NCBI GenBank assembly: GCA_040218415.1
Contig: JAVJRN010000025.1
Location: 50,921-114,920 of the forward strand
Source: JAVJRN01 sp040218415
GTDB taxonomy: Bacteria; Bacteroidota; Bacteroidia; Cytophagales; Cyclobacteriaceae
Length of the DNA stretch: 64,000 nucleotides
Direction: 5' to 3'
Made by a program: the position numbers and the translations under genes. The notes below the pieces were generated by a model, which made no database searches, was not told where the DNA came from, and saw only the letters and a list, made by a program, of their open reading frames with translations. Shown piece by piece: positions 53,431-61,452 of the stretch (positions are counted from its first letter, which is position 1; each line of letters opens with the position of its first letter).

Positions 53431-54621
53431 CTAGCGAGGGTGGCTTTGATTTTCATTCCAGTCTAGTTTTAAAATTGCATCTTCTTTAATGATGATAACA
53501 GCTACTTCTACTTCCTTGTCGTGCGCGGTTCCGTATTGATCCAAGTTAATTAGAGTAAAGTTTTCATAATTTCTTGTAATCGGGGAATACGCGTAAAGTT
53601 TATTTCCGAATAGCGGGTGCACAATTTGAATATCTGTTCCATTAATCTCTGCAGCGAAGGTGAATTCAGCAAGATGGGCGATATATAGTTCTCTTTGGTC
53701 GTAGTTGAAAGTAGAGATTAACACAATGCCATGAATATCCAATTGTTTTTGGCATACCCCTGAGTTATCTAAGTAACCCAAGGTCTGTCCTTCTTTTTTC
53801 TTATTTATCTCGTGTTTGTTGGCTCTGGGTAGTTTGCGAGGGTCATCGATCCACTTGACTTCAGATGAACCATTCATGTGACCCAAATGAGCAAGCACAA
53901 TGTACTTTCCGTCTTTTTTTAGAACTGAATTAGTGCAACTTGATTCAGTAAAATGGGTTTCACCTGAGGCCCTATCAAAAAAATAAACTGTTCCTCCCCA
54001 TTCTCCGTGACAGTCTCCAAAAACGATAAACTCCTGATCCGCAAAAATTATTCGTTGATCGTTTAATGAAATGTTTAGCTCAGATTTAACCCAATTCTGA
54101 TTATCCCACCGGAATATTCTGTTTCCTGACAATGCATAGAGATGGCTGTCAATAATCCAATGGTATTCGAACTTCTTGGTATTTAGCCGTTGTTCAAAAT
54201 GTATGTCTCGTTCAATTGATTGAAGATTATGACAAAGGAATTTCCCATTTGTGAACAAAGAGATCAGTTTATCCTCATAGATGCCAGAGAATGATACTGG
54301 GTAATTGATGTAATTATCTCCATCAAAGTCGTCAGTAAAATTTGGATTGGATAAAACAAAATGTGAAGTATCAAACTTTACAGGATGCTCACTTAATGAT
54401 AGGTTAAAAGATTTGGTTTTGTATAGAGAGCTGTTGCTCGGTTTTGAAGAGGAATCAATTGGCAGACCTCTTAGTATTCTGCCCTCTTGCAGAAAGTCCC
54501 ACCTATTTTCAAAGTGGCGAATAATCTTCCTGTAAGGTTGTGTATCATAGGTGCCGTCTGACTGTCCAAAAAGACTCCAGCAATTACATATTATTACAAT
54601 TATGAAGAATGCTCCTTTCAT
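53431..54621 (-). CDS. Secreted orphan protein
   Basis: The ATG at 54621 gives 396 residues with a signal peptide (MKGAFFIIVIICNCWSLFG); the frame extends upstream into the inverted-repeat element and is not expected to be used. The mature part is beta-rich with repeated aspartate/tryptophan patterns (YHWIIDSHLYALSGNRIFRWD, VYFFDRASGETHF), suggesting a beta-propeller. It has a predicted periplasmic location and no known family. An inverted-repeat element begins 4 bp upstream of the ATG. Confidence 0.65.
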   Translation of the reverse strand: MKGAFFIIVIICNCWSLFGQSDGTYDTQPYRKIIRHFENRWDFLQEGRILRGLPIDSSSKPSNSSLYKTKSFNLSLSEHPVKFDTSHFVLSNPNFTDDFDGDNYINYPVSFSGIYEDKLISLFTNGKFLCHNLQSIERDIHFEQRLNTKKFEYHWIIDSHLYALSGNRIFRWDNQNWVKSELNISLNDQRIIFADQEFIVFGDCHGEWGGTVYFFDRASGETHFTESSCTNSVLKKDGKYIVLAHLGHMNGSSEVKWIDDPRKLPRANKHEINKKKEGQTLGYLDNSGVCQKQLDIHGIVLISTFNYDQRELYIAHLAEFTFAAEINGTDIQIVHPLFGNKLYAYSPITRNYENFTLINLDQYGTAHDKEVEVAVIIIKEDAILKLDWNENQSHPR

Positions 54622-54624
54622 TGT

Positions 54625-54857
54625 CGGTAACCTACAGCTATCGGGCGTATGTCCACAGCTAGTGCACAGCACGAAAATAGTGAAATCTGCCGAAGCTCAC
54701 AACGGTTCAAAATCGCACTGCGTTCTGAAAGTCTAAAAATCCTGCGAGCAAAAGCTGGTAGAAAGCACAGCCGATCCTCAGCGGCAGATTCATGGTCGAG
54801 TTGCACTGAGGCCAGCCAGAAAGCACTAAGACATATGCCCGATCAGGTTTGTTAGCG
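54625..54857. repeat. Large imperfect palindrome, element A (~233 bp)
   Basis: Outer arms CTATCGGGCGTATGTC (54638-54653) and GACATATGCCCGATCAG (54829-54845) are imperfectly inverted, with TAAC/GTTA at the ends (GGTAAC near 54626, GTTAGC near 54851). It fills the space between the stop of one minus-strand gene and the ATG of the next. The interior shares ordered blocks with 55401-55636, for example CAGATTCA..G.CGAGTT and AAGCACTAAG. Confidence 0.65.
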
Positions 54858-55394
54858 ATTTGTTTTACGCTTTGTTAGTAGGCCTAGAGAACCCTTCTCA
54901 AGGGTTTCCTCGAAGGAGCTTCCTACTTCATAAGGTTTAATAGCAATTCCGTTTGTTTCAAGAACCAATTTGCCAGATTCTGTCAGAATTTCAAGTTCAT
55001 ACTTCGCGCCTCGCTGCATTGAAATTGCGGTTTTTCCCGTAACTAATCCAGAAATTTTAACAATCTTTTGCCCACCAATGTAATAGTTAATTAGAAGCAG
55101 CGTACCAGAAATTGATGGAATCAATATAAAATAATAAAATAACCACGTTCCAATAACTCCTTTGAATACATATTTTATTGTCTGAATTATTCTTTCCCGG
55201 CCTTCTTTTAATGACGATCTCCATCGATCCTGAGTTAGCACTATAAGTAGTAATACTAGAAAGGGTATTGACGCGAAGTTAGCCCAACGTTCAACGACAG
55301 ACTCTTCATAGAAATCGAAAAGTAATATTTCAGCCATCGCTAGGAAGACACCCAGAACAGCAACAATAATTGAGATTATGATTAGTCGCTTCAT
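54852..55394 (-). CDS. Membrane orphan protein
   Basis: The ATG at 55394 gives 180 residues; a GTG at 55409 would lie inside the inverted repeat and is less likely. Three membrane helices are predicted (about 4-24, 38-56 and 85-110), followed by a soluble beta-rich tail (KIVKISGLVTGKTAI, KLVLETNGIAIKPYEVGS). No family is recognised. The gene is bounded by elements A and B on its two sides, each only a few bases from the coding sequence. Confidence 0.6.
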   Translation of the reverse strand: MKRLIIISIIVAVLGVFLAMAEILLFDFYEESVVERWANFASIPFLVLLLIVLTQDRWRSSLKEGRERIIQTIKYVFKGVIGTWLFYYFILIPSISGTLLLINYYIGGQKIVKISGLVTGKTAISMQRGAKYELEILTESGKLVLETNGIAIKPYEVGSSFEETLEKGSLGLLTKRKTNR

Positions 55395-55400
55395 CCAATA

Positions 55401-55636
55401 ATCGCTCACGATCAGATATGGCGAGTGGCCATACCCTTTGTAAACACCTCTAATCTAGTGAATCTGCCCAACCCCTACAAAAGTATCCACGAAGAACTGC
55501 GTTTTACAAGTTAAAATCCAGAAAGAAAAAAGTGGCTAGAAGCACTAAGCTTGCAGAATGGGCAGATTCACGGGCGAGTTACGCTGAAGTATCAGATAGG
55601 CAGTTTGGCCATTCGCTATATCGCTTGTTGAGCACC
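55401..55636. repeat. Large imperfect palindrome, element B (~236 bp)
   Basis: ATCAGATATGGCGAGTGGCC (55411-55430) pairs with GGCCATTCGCTATATCG (55607-55624), and the match extends to about 30 bp with a few mismatches. On the minus strand it begins GCTCAACAAGCG just after a stop codon. The interior is related to element A. It is non-coding, between two minus-strand genes. Confidence 0.7.
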
Positions 55637-55638
55637 GT

Positions 55639-56289
55639 TTATTTCTTCCCCTTTCTTCTAACAAGAACCACAATTAGGATTATGATTCCAGGGATTAGAG
55701 CGTATCCAATGATTGTTCCTAAGAGTTCACCAAGTTTGTAAGAAGTTGAATCCTCTAATCTAGCAGGACGCAATTGTTTGTTAGCTGTTATTGCAAACTG
55801 AAAAGAATTGAAAAACTGATCCTTCTCCTTGATGGCAAACTCTAGGTATTCTGTGCTGAACCAGATTGTACCGAAATAAAGGCGATCTTGGACTAGTATT
55901 ATTTGATTCAACTTTGTTTCACCGTTTTCATAGTCTGTTCGAAAAAACCTAGCTCTTAGTGAATCGAGTAGAATGTCTTCGCTATCTACTACTTCTCCTT
56001 GTTTTGCTTTTAAAGTACCGTTCTGAAAGCCGGTATAGAATTTACCAAGTTCATCAGGAGAGCTAGAGGTTATTCTGTCAACTTGAGGAATTGCAGATTC
56101 AGGCACTCTACTTAATGTTATTACCGAGTAATCAGCTTCAGCATAAAATATTGTTTGACCTAAAGTATCTGTTCGTTCGAAGTTGACCGGTAGTTCAACT
56201 GTTAATAAGTCGTCTACAGTTACACGTTCCCAATTGAGAGTTGCGCTATCTGTCTGAAATGTTAATAAAATGGCTAATACAAAGTTCAT
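55639..56289 (-). CDS. Orphan protein with one C-terminal membrane helix
   Basis: This 216-residue protein has a short N-terminal signal-like segment (MNFVLAILLTFQTDSA). The soluble part (residues about 20-180; WERVTVDDLLTVELPVNFER, then an aromatic FGTIWFSTEYLEFAIKEKDQF) resembles PsbP/DUF-type small beta domains. A C-terminal membrane helix and basic tail follow (IIGYALIPGIIILIVVLVRRK). The family is not named. The gene is flanked by inverted copies of GGTGCTCAACAA (56306-56317 and 55625-55636). Confidence 0.6.
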   Translation of the reverse strand: MNFVLAILLTFQTDSATLNWERVTVDDLLTVELPVNFERTDTLGQTIFYAEADYSVITLSRVPESAIPQVDRITSSSPDELGKFYTGFQNGTLKAKQGEVVDSEDILLDSLRARFFRTDYENGETKLNQIILVQDRLYFGTIWFSTEYLEFAIKEKDQFFNSFQFAITANKQLRPARLEDSTSYKLGELLGTIIGYALIPGIIILIVVLVRRKGKK

Positions 56290-56673
56290 TCGGTGTATGC
56301 GGTATGGTGCTCAACAACTAAACTAGTTAACCGCAACGAGTTGCGGTTAACTAACTTATATTAATTCAAATCTAATGTATTTTGGATGCTGAGCAAACCA
56401 TTAATAGCTATATGTTTATAAACCTTTGTGAAGTCACAGATTTCAATAAATGTGGGCAAAAGAGTACTTTATCATATTAGCTTTTACTATTGGCTCAGGA
56501 CGTTTAAATATGCGCCTTTTAATGTGGTAACAGCGCATGAACGATCCAGTTTGGTGAGAGATTATTTGGAAGTAAGCGGTTTAGATCGCGAAGTATTCTT
56601 AAGTTGAAACCTTTTGGTTTTGAGAACCTTCAGTGCGAATAAATGTAAAACACCCGCTGAGTGCTTCGATCGA
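56290..56673. other. Intergenic region with a hairpin, leader repeat and short dispersed motif
   Basis: This gap holds a 14-bp perfect inverted repeat (TAGTTAACCGCAAC, 56324-56337, inverted at 56340-56353), the second leader repeat (56335-56415), and ATCCAGTTTGGTGAGAGATT at 56544-56563, which recurs in variant form at 58865 and 61003. No ORF is credible. Confidence 0.55.
56335..56415 (-). repeat. Leader repeat, copy 2 of 3
   Basis: Plus-strand core CAAACCATTAATAGCTATAT at 56394-56413 is exact with copy 1; upstream AAATCTAATG matches copy 3. The core lies 105 nt upstream of the ATG at 56289. Confidence 0.75.
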
Positions 56674-57639
56674 TTATATTATTCCGATTGATTTAGAATG
56701 GGCGATGGCAGTCTTGCTATGTTGGTAATACAAGGTTTCAATAGACAATGACCCTATGGTTTCCATAGCCTTTTCTACTGCTCTTTTCTTATTTTTTGAC
56801 GTTTGCCGAATGTAAACAACCCTTATATTCTTGGGAAAGACTTTACAAATACGCTCATATAAGAATGGATCTTTTTGGGTGTCGTCACCAAAAAGCACAT
56901 ATTCCAGTTCAGGGTAAAAGGAGATGAGATCCTTTATTTTATTAAACTTATGGTCATGGCTGCCTTTACCAGTGAAGAGAAAATCGGCCAGTCCTGTTTT
57001 GATTTTTTTTAGTTTAATGACGGCTTTTGGCAGTTGGTGCTTCACGGCAAATTTTTCTATAAAATCGTAAAGGTTCCACTCACTGCTTGACACATAAAAG
57101 AAGGCATTAGAGGCCGCCTCTTCATCCTGTCCAAATTCGGAAAGCGCTCGATAATGCTCCGCCACATCCTCGAAAATTTTTCTTTTGTCAATATTTCTTG
57201 AAAGGAGCACGAAAAGCTTTTTGAAGAAGCTGGAAGTGTGCGATACCAAAAACGTGTCGTCAATATCTGAAATGATACCAAACCTACTTTTGTAAGGTTT
57301 CAAAAGCTCACCATGCGCCACAAGCTCATCATGTGCTGTTTGACAGGCGATCTTATAATGATGCCAGCCGCTTGCCAAATCTTCCGTGTAGGGAATGTTG
57401 AAACGGAAATAACCGTCCTTCAAAGTTTTGGTCTCTACCTTCAAATTTTCAAACTCCAAAATGACTACCGCATCAGCCATGGGTTTAATGGTAAACATTC
57501 TGAAAATGGAAATGGCATGATTTATTCCATGGCGATCAATTCGAAAACTATCAGGTGATCGGGATTTGAAAACATGACCGAATACGACAAGTTCCTGATC
57601 ATTGACATAGCCCCGATAAAGTTTTAATCCTGTCTTCAA
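56674..57639 (-). CDS. App1-like phosphatidate phosphatase (DUF2183)
   Basis: This 321-residue cytosolic protein has an N-terminal beta domain (about 1-115; GYVNDQELVVFGHVFKSR). A HAD-type catalytic domain follows with DIDDT (D125-T129), matching the DxDxT motif of App1/PAH-type phosphatases. VSSSEWNLYDFIEKF near residue 165 and YVLFGDDTQKDPFLYE near 245 are further family marks. App1 of yeast dephosphorylates phosphatidate and diacylglycerol pyrophosphate. The divergent lipid kinase gene 64 bp away suggests linked lipid metabolism. Confidence 0.9.
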   Translation of the reverse strand: MKTGLKLYRGYVNDQELVVFGHVFKSRSPDSFRIDRHGINHAISIFRMFTIKPMADAVVILEFENLKVETKTLKDGYFRFNIPYTEDLASGWHHYKIACQTAHDELVAHGELLKPYKSRFGIISDIDDTFLVSHTSSFFKKLFVLLSRNIDKRKIFEDVAEHYRALSEFGQDEEAASNAFFYVSSSEWNLYDFIEKFAVKHQLPKAVIKLKKIKTGLADFLFTGKGSHDHKFNKIKDLISFYPELEYVLFGDDTQKDPFLYERICKVFPKNIRVVYIRQTSKNKKRAVEKAMETIGSLSIETLYYQHSKTAIAHSKSIGII

Positions 57640-57703
57640 ATAGTGCGTTTTTTCTTAACTCGTCCTTCTTATTTCTTAAATTTAAAAAGAACTTTTTTTA
57701 ATA

Positions 57704-58576
57704 ATGGCTGTGGAAAGAATTCTCTTAGTAATCAACCCTGTTTCAGGTTCAATCGATAAGTCTGAATTGACTGATTTGGTATATCACAAAATAAATGAGC
57801 TTCAGTGGGAGCTAAGACGGTTTGAAACTACGGGAAGTAACGACCGAAAAGCGATTTCATCTGAGATAGCTGACTTCAATCCTTCCAGAATTTTGGTGGT
57901 GGGAGGTGATGGAACCATCAATTTGGTGGTGAATGCCTTAAATGGGAGAGAGATTCCTGTTGCCATATTGCCTTCTGGTTCGGCCAATGGGCTAGCCTCC
58001 AACCTGAAACTACCAAAAAGCCTCAATGATCAGGTGAAAATTACCTTAGGTGAAAATTTTAGAAGTATCGACCAACTTCAAATCAATGGTCATTATTGCT
58101 TACACATTGCCGACATGGGTATCAACGCTGAGCTTATCGCCAACTTTGAAGCGGGCAGGCTAAGGGGTAAAATCGGATACTTATTGCAGTCAATACCTAC
58201 CTTAATCAATACTGAATCTCCATTTCATTTTAAAATCACTATTGATGGTAAAGTTCACGAGCAATCGGGCATATTGCTGGCCATTGCCAATGCAAAACAA
58301 TATGGAACTGGAGCGATCATCAACCCAAAGGCAGATATCAATGATCAGCAATTTGAGATTTTGGTGTTCAAGCGTTTTGATGCTTTTGAGATTTTTAGGA
58401 CTATCTATGATCATGCAGATCTCAATTCAGAAAACATCGAATACTTTAGCGCGAATCAAGCCCTGATTGAGTCATCAGACCCGATTCCTTTTCAAATTGA
58501 TGGAGAACTAATGGAGCCAGCCACAAGAGTGGAAGTGTCTGTTTCGAAAAATTCATTGCGCCTTGTGGTGCCCTGA
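57704..58576 (+). CDS. Diacylglycerol/lipid kinase family protein (YegS/DgkB-like)
   Basis: This 290-residue cytosolic kinase has a DAGK catalytic domain: LLVINPVSGS (6-15), the nucleotide-binding GGDGTINLVVNAL near residue 68, and LPSGSANGLA near 87. The C-terminal beta sandwich ends with FQIDGELMEPA. It phosphorylates diacylglycerol or a related lipid. It is divergent from the App1-like phosphatase, the opposing reaction, which supports a shared lipid pathway. A long non-coding gap follows. Confidence 0.92.
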   Translation: MAVERILLVINPVSGSIDKSELTDLVYHKINELQWELRRFETTGSNDRKAISSEIADFNPSRILVVGGDGTINLVVNALNGREIPVAILPSGSANGLASNLKLPKSLNDQVKITLGENFRSIDQLQINGHYCLHIADMGINAELIANFEAGRLRGKIGYLLQSIPTLINTESPFHFKITIDGKVHEQSGILLAIANAKQYGTGAIINPKADINDQQFEILVFKRFDAFEIFRTIYDHADLNSENIEYFSANQALIESSDPIPFQIDGELMEPATRVEVSVSKNSLRLVVP

Positions 58577-59039
58577 GTATAATTATCGATAGTTAGACCC
58601 TAAAATAGTTTTTGTATACCATAACCCTATGAAGAAAGTTTTGAGGAGAGCGAACGATTCCTCAACTCTTCTTCGCTTGCTGTTGTCAGGAGGAAATACA
58701 AGCATTTTGAAATGAGGATGAAAAGGTATTAACCTGAGTTCAATTATGAAATCTAACTTTCTGCGTCATTGATTCAATAAAAACTTCATTTCAATCAGTT
58801 CTTATTTCGCAAATACTCAAAACGCTGAAAACACCTGTTATTTACCGAGCTCAGGTTATTATTAATCCAATTTGGCGAGGGATTATTTGGAGATATTCTG
58901 TTTAGTTGAGTTAGTCTTTTATTAGAAAAACTTTAGGCTTGAGTAAAATGCGTTGTAATCTGAAAATGGAAAGTGGGTGTTACAAAAAAAGGAGATAATC
59001 GTATGATTTTCCCCTTGATTGATTGTTTTTCAGAAGCGA
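58577..59039. other. Intergenic region with a MITE-like element
   Basis: The 463-bp gap holds a MITE-like element (58731-58857) and directly after it a copy of the short motif ATCCAATTTGGCGAGGGATT (58865-58884). No ORF is seen. Confidence 0.5.
58731..58857. mobile_element. MITE-like element, copy 2 (127 bp)
   Basis: It starts AACCTGAGTT and ends AGCTCAGGTT, imperfect terminal inverted repeats. The inside block TTCAATAAAAACTTCATTTC (58772-58791) and its continuation match the inverse of 48251-48290. It is shorter than copy 1 by an internal deletion. ATT flanks both ends. No coding sequence is present. Confidence 0.65.
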
Positions 59040-59471
59040 TTAGCCTTCGAGCGCATCGTCAATTTTGTCCTCAATTTTGCTCATATCGACTTTCAGCTTA
59101 TCCATTGCCGTATCTACATCTTCTTCTAGTTGTTCCCAGTTAGATTCAGTGGCATTATCCAAATCGTCAATTTTCTTTTCCAAGTTTGTACGGGTATTCT
59201 TAAGATTGTCGGCAGTATTTTCCAATTCGTCTTCTATATTATCTCCTGCATCATTCGCTTTTTCAGCGATTTTATTGAGCTTTTTGTCTACATCATCGAT
59301 CATGCCATTCAGCTCTTTTTTCATTTCAGCACGCTCCTCTTTCCATTCTACCTGAGCATCTGAAGACTCAGTCTCAGTTTGGCTTTTTTTCGTTGGATTA
59401 CACTGTGTAATGGTAATAGCAAAAATTGCTATTAAGGCTACATTTATATATTTTCTGATTTTGAATTTCAT
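59040..59471 (-). CDS. Coiled-coil lipoprotein
   Basis: This 143-residue protein has a lipoprotein signal (IAIFAITITQC, Cys24). After a Ser/Thr linker, the rest (about 45-143) is a long charged coiled coil with heptad-like patterns (NTADNLKNTRTNLEKKIDDLD, LEEDVDTAMDKLKVDMSKIED). It may be a periplasmic spacer or stress-related lipoprotein. It lies close to the MscS and CsbD genes on the same strand, so all three may respond to osmotic or envelope stress. Confidence 0.75.
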   Translation of the reverse strand: MKFKIRKYINVALIAIFAITITQCNPTKKSQTETESSDAQVEWKEERAEMKKELNGMIDDVDKKLNKIAEKANDAGDNIEDELENTADNLKNTRTNLEKKIDDLDNATESNWEQLEEDVDTAMDKLKVDMSKIEDKIDDALEG

Positions 59472-59522
59472 AGTTGTATTTTTTGAGAGTTAGTATTTAA
59501 TTAATTGTTAATTGTGTTCAGT

Positions 59523-60437
59523 TTAGTTCACGTTGGTCTGGTGTGCGTGACCATTGACAGCCAGCTTCATCTGTGAGAGTTCTTTTCCTCCCTTTATACC
59601 GAAATCCAGCGTTCTGATTGGGAAAGGAATGGTAATACCATTTTTGTCAAAGGCTGCTTTTATATGTTTTATCGCACTATTTCTCATGGTCAAAAAACCA
59701 ATATCTCCAGGAAAAGCCATCCAAAACCGGATATTAAAATTGATCGAACTATCCCCAAATGCAGCATAGTCAAATATCATTTTGTCCTGATCGATGACTC
59801 CTTCCATATTGCCAATTGTTTCTTTAACAAGAGACTCTACCGAGCTCAGATCATCCGCATAGGAAACTCCCACGCTTAGATCAATACGCCGCTTACCTAA
59901 AACCGTATAGTTTTGAATGGGTGCTTGAAGTACATCTTTGTTAGGGACATACACTTCTTGTCCAGTGAAAGATTTTATCACCGTTACTCGTAGGTTGGTT
60001 CTTGACACAGAACCCATAATTCCGTTGATATCTACTACATGCCCAATATGAAAGGGAGTACGAAAGGCCAAGATAACACCCGATATAAAATTGGCCGCAA
60101 TGTCTTGAAAGGCAAAACCAAGCGCTAAACCTAAAACTCCTACACCGGCCAAAAGTGACGTGACAGCCTTATCTAAATGTAAGATGCCGAGGATCGTGAA
60201 TAGCCCAATTCCTAAGATTACATTATAAATAATTGTGGATAAGAGATCTTCAAGTGCTTGATTTTCAATAGGTGACCGGTCAAAAATTTTGAGAAATATT
60301 TTTCTCCCTAGTTTTGCCAAAAGGAGGAACAAGATGTAGAGTAAGATAGCCAGTCCCATATTGGGTAACATACTTATAAAGGTATCAATCCAGCTATCCA
60401 GCTTGTCCCATACTTTGTTGAATGCTTCTTCCATCAT
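59523..60437 (-). CDS. Small-conductance mechanosensitive channel (MscS family)
   Basis: This 304-residue inner-membrane channel has three N-terminal helices (about 22-45, 65-87 and 93-120). TM3 carries the Gly/Ala-packing pattern LLAGVGVLGLALGFAFQDIAANFISG typical of the MscS pore. The beta domain has HIGHVVDINGIMGSVSRTNLRVT and PNKDVLQ. It opens under membrane tension to release solutes during hypo-osmotic shock. The C-terminus is short. It lies between the lipoprotein and CsbD genes. Confidence 0.94.
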   Translation of the reverse strand: MMEEAFNKVWDKLDSWIDTFISMLPNMGLAILLYILFLLLAKLGRKIFLKIFDRSPIENQALEDLLSTIIYNVILGIGLFTILGILHLDKAVTSLLAGVGVLGLALGFAFQDIAANFISGVILAFRTPFHIGHVVDINGIMGSVSRTNLRVTVIKSFTGQEVYVPNKDVLQAPIQNYTVLGKRRIDLSVGVSYADDLSSVESLVKETIGNMEGVIDQDKMIFDYAAFGDSSINFNIRFWMAFPGDIGFLTMRNSAIKHIKAAFDKNGITIPFPIRTLDFGIKGGKELSQMKLAVNGHAHQTNVN

Positions 60438-60508
60438 GGTTTTTTCCGTGGTTAGTGACTAAAAAAAATGCAAGAGGAACAACCCTCTTACACGTTCATT
60501 ATATCAGA

Positions 60509-60694
60509 TTACAGACTTTTGATTTCGGATCTTAGTTCTTCTTTGCTTTGGCCAATTTTCTTTTGCAGTCGACCAAGCAATTCGTCTCCTTTACCTTCAC
60601 TGTAGGTCAAATCCTCATCAGTCAATTCGCCATATTTTTGTTTTAGCTTTCCTTTTACTTCATTCCAAGTTCCTTTGAATTCTAGATTAATCAT
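60509..60694 (-). CDS. CsbD-family stress protein
   Basis: This 61-residue protein matches the CsbD family: NLEFKGTWNEVKGKLKQKYG, then LTDEDL and GKGDELLGRLQKKIGQSKEE. CsbD is a general-stress protein of unknown mechanism in Bacillus and others. It is upstream of the MscS and coiled-coil lipoprotein genes on the same strand, 71 bp away, and probably leads the operon. Confidence 0.92.
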   Translation of the reverse strand: MINLEFKGTWNEVKGKLKQKYGELTDEDLTYSEGKGDELLGRLQKKIGQSKEELRSEIKSL

Positions 60695-61452
60695 TATTGA
60701 GAAATTTTAGTTAAAATTTGATTGTCAACTATCTTGAATGACATATAGTCTGATTCTAAAATAATTTACCTATCCAGTTGCGAAGACTATTCCAAGCGGC
60801 ATTTTCAGTCAGAATAAAATGTATTTGGCTGATTATTAACAAGTTATTAACTTATTGATATTTCAGTGGGACAATTATTTTCAATGAAATGGGGAAATAT
60901 TACACAATGTGTGTAGGCCTTGTCTCGTTTTGAGTGCCCTCTCCTATGAATTGGGAAGTGTAAGTTGTGTGCATTTGTAAGGCGGAAAGGAAAGGATTAG
61001 TGATCCAGTTTAGCGAGGCATTCGGTTTAGTTCACGTAGGTAAAAACTATAGGTTTATAATTACGACCTTCAGCTTTGATCCATTTTTTAGAGTGAAGTC
61101 TGCGCTACAGGCTCGAACTGGCGCGATGGGGATTAGTGGGATTAGCGGGGGAAAATATTAGAGGTAAAATTGTTCTAGACTATTCGATTAGGCACTGGCC
61201 TAATTTTCTACTTCGTATTTCTGCCCCTTTCAAAATATTTCACAATTTCTTCAGGGCTCATATTCATTACGTTTTTGATATTTTGTTTGAAAGAGTATTA
61301 AAGCTATCATCTTCCCCCAGCGCCATACGGTTATTCACCTCGGGAAAGCAGATTTTTGTTTACTAATCTATTCTTAACTTTGGGGAATCAATTATTTGAA
61401 GCATCTTAAGGTGCTTAGAATCAAGGAATTGGAAGAGATAAAGGATCAAACA
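60695..61452. other. Long intergenic region with dispersed repeat fragments
   Basis: No ORF is convincing in these 758 bp. Near 61003 a diverged copy of the ATCCA..TTTGG motif is present, and 61084-61131 is similar to 62587-62639 (TTTTTTAGA..TAAGTC..GCTAC..GCT.GAACT). The latter block can fold as a small hairpin around GCGCTA..TGGCGC. The promoter of the CsbD operon must lie near its left end. Confidence 0.45.

Noticed and set aside
55401..55409. GTG at 55409 as the start of the membrane orphan gene
   Set aside because: It lies inside the inverted-repeat arm of element B. The ATG at 55394 begins a normal hydrophobic N-terminus just after the repeat.
60967..61366. Two small plus-strand ORFs in the long gap before the orphan membrane gene
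   Set aside because: They overlap each other and a dispersed repeat fragment, and neither shows a signal peptide, helix pattern or family motif.
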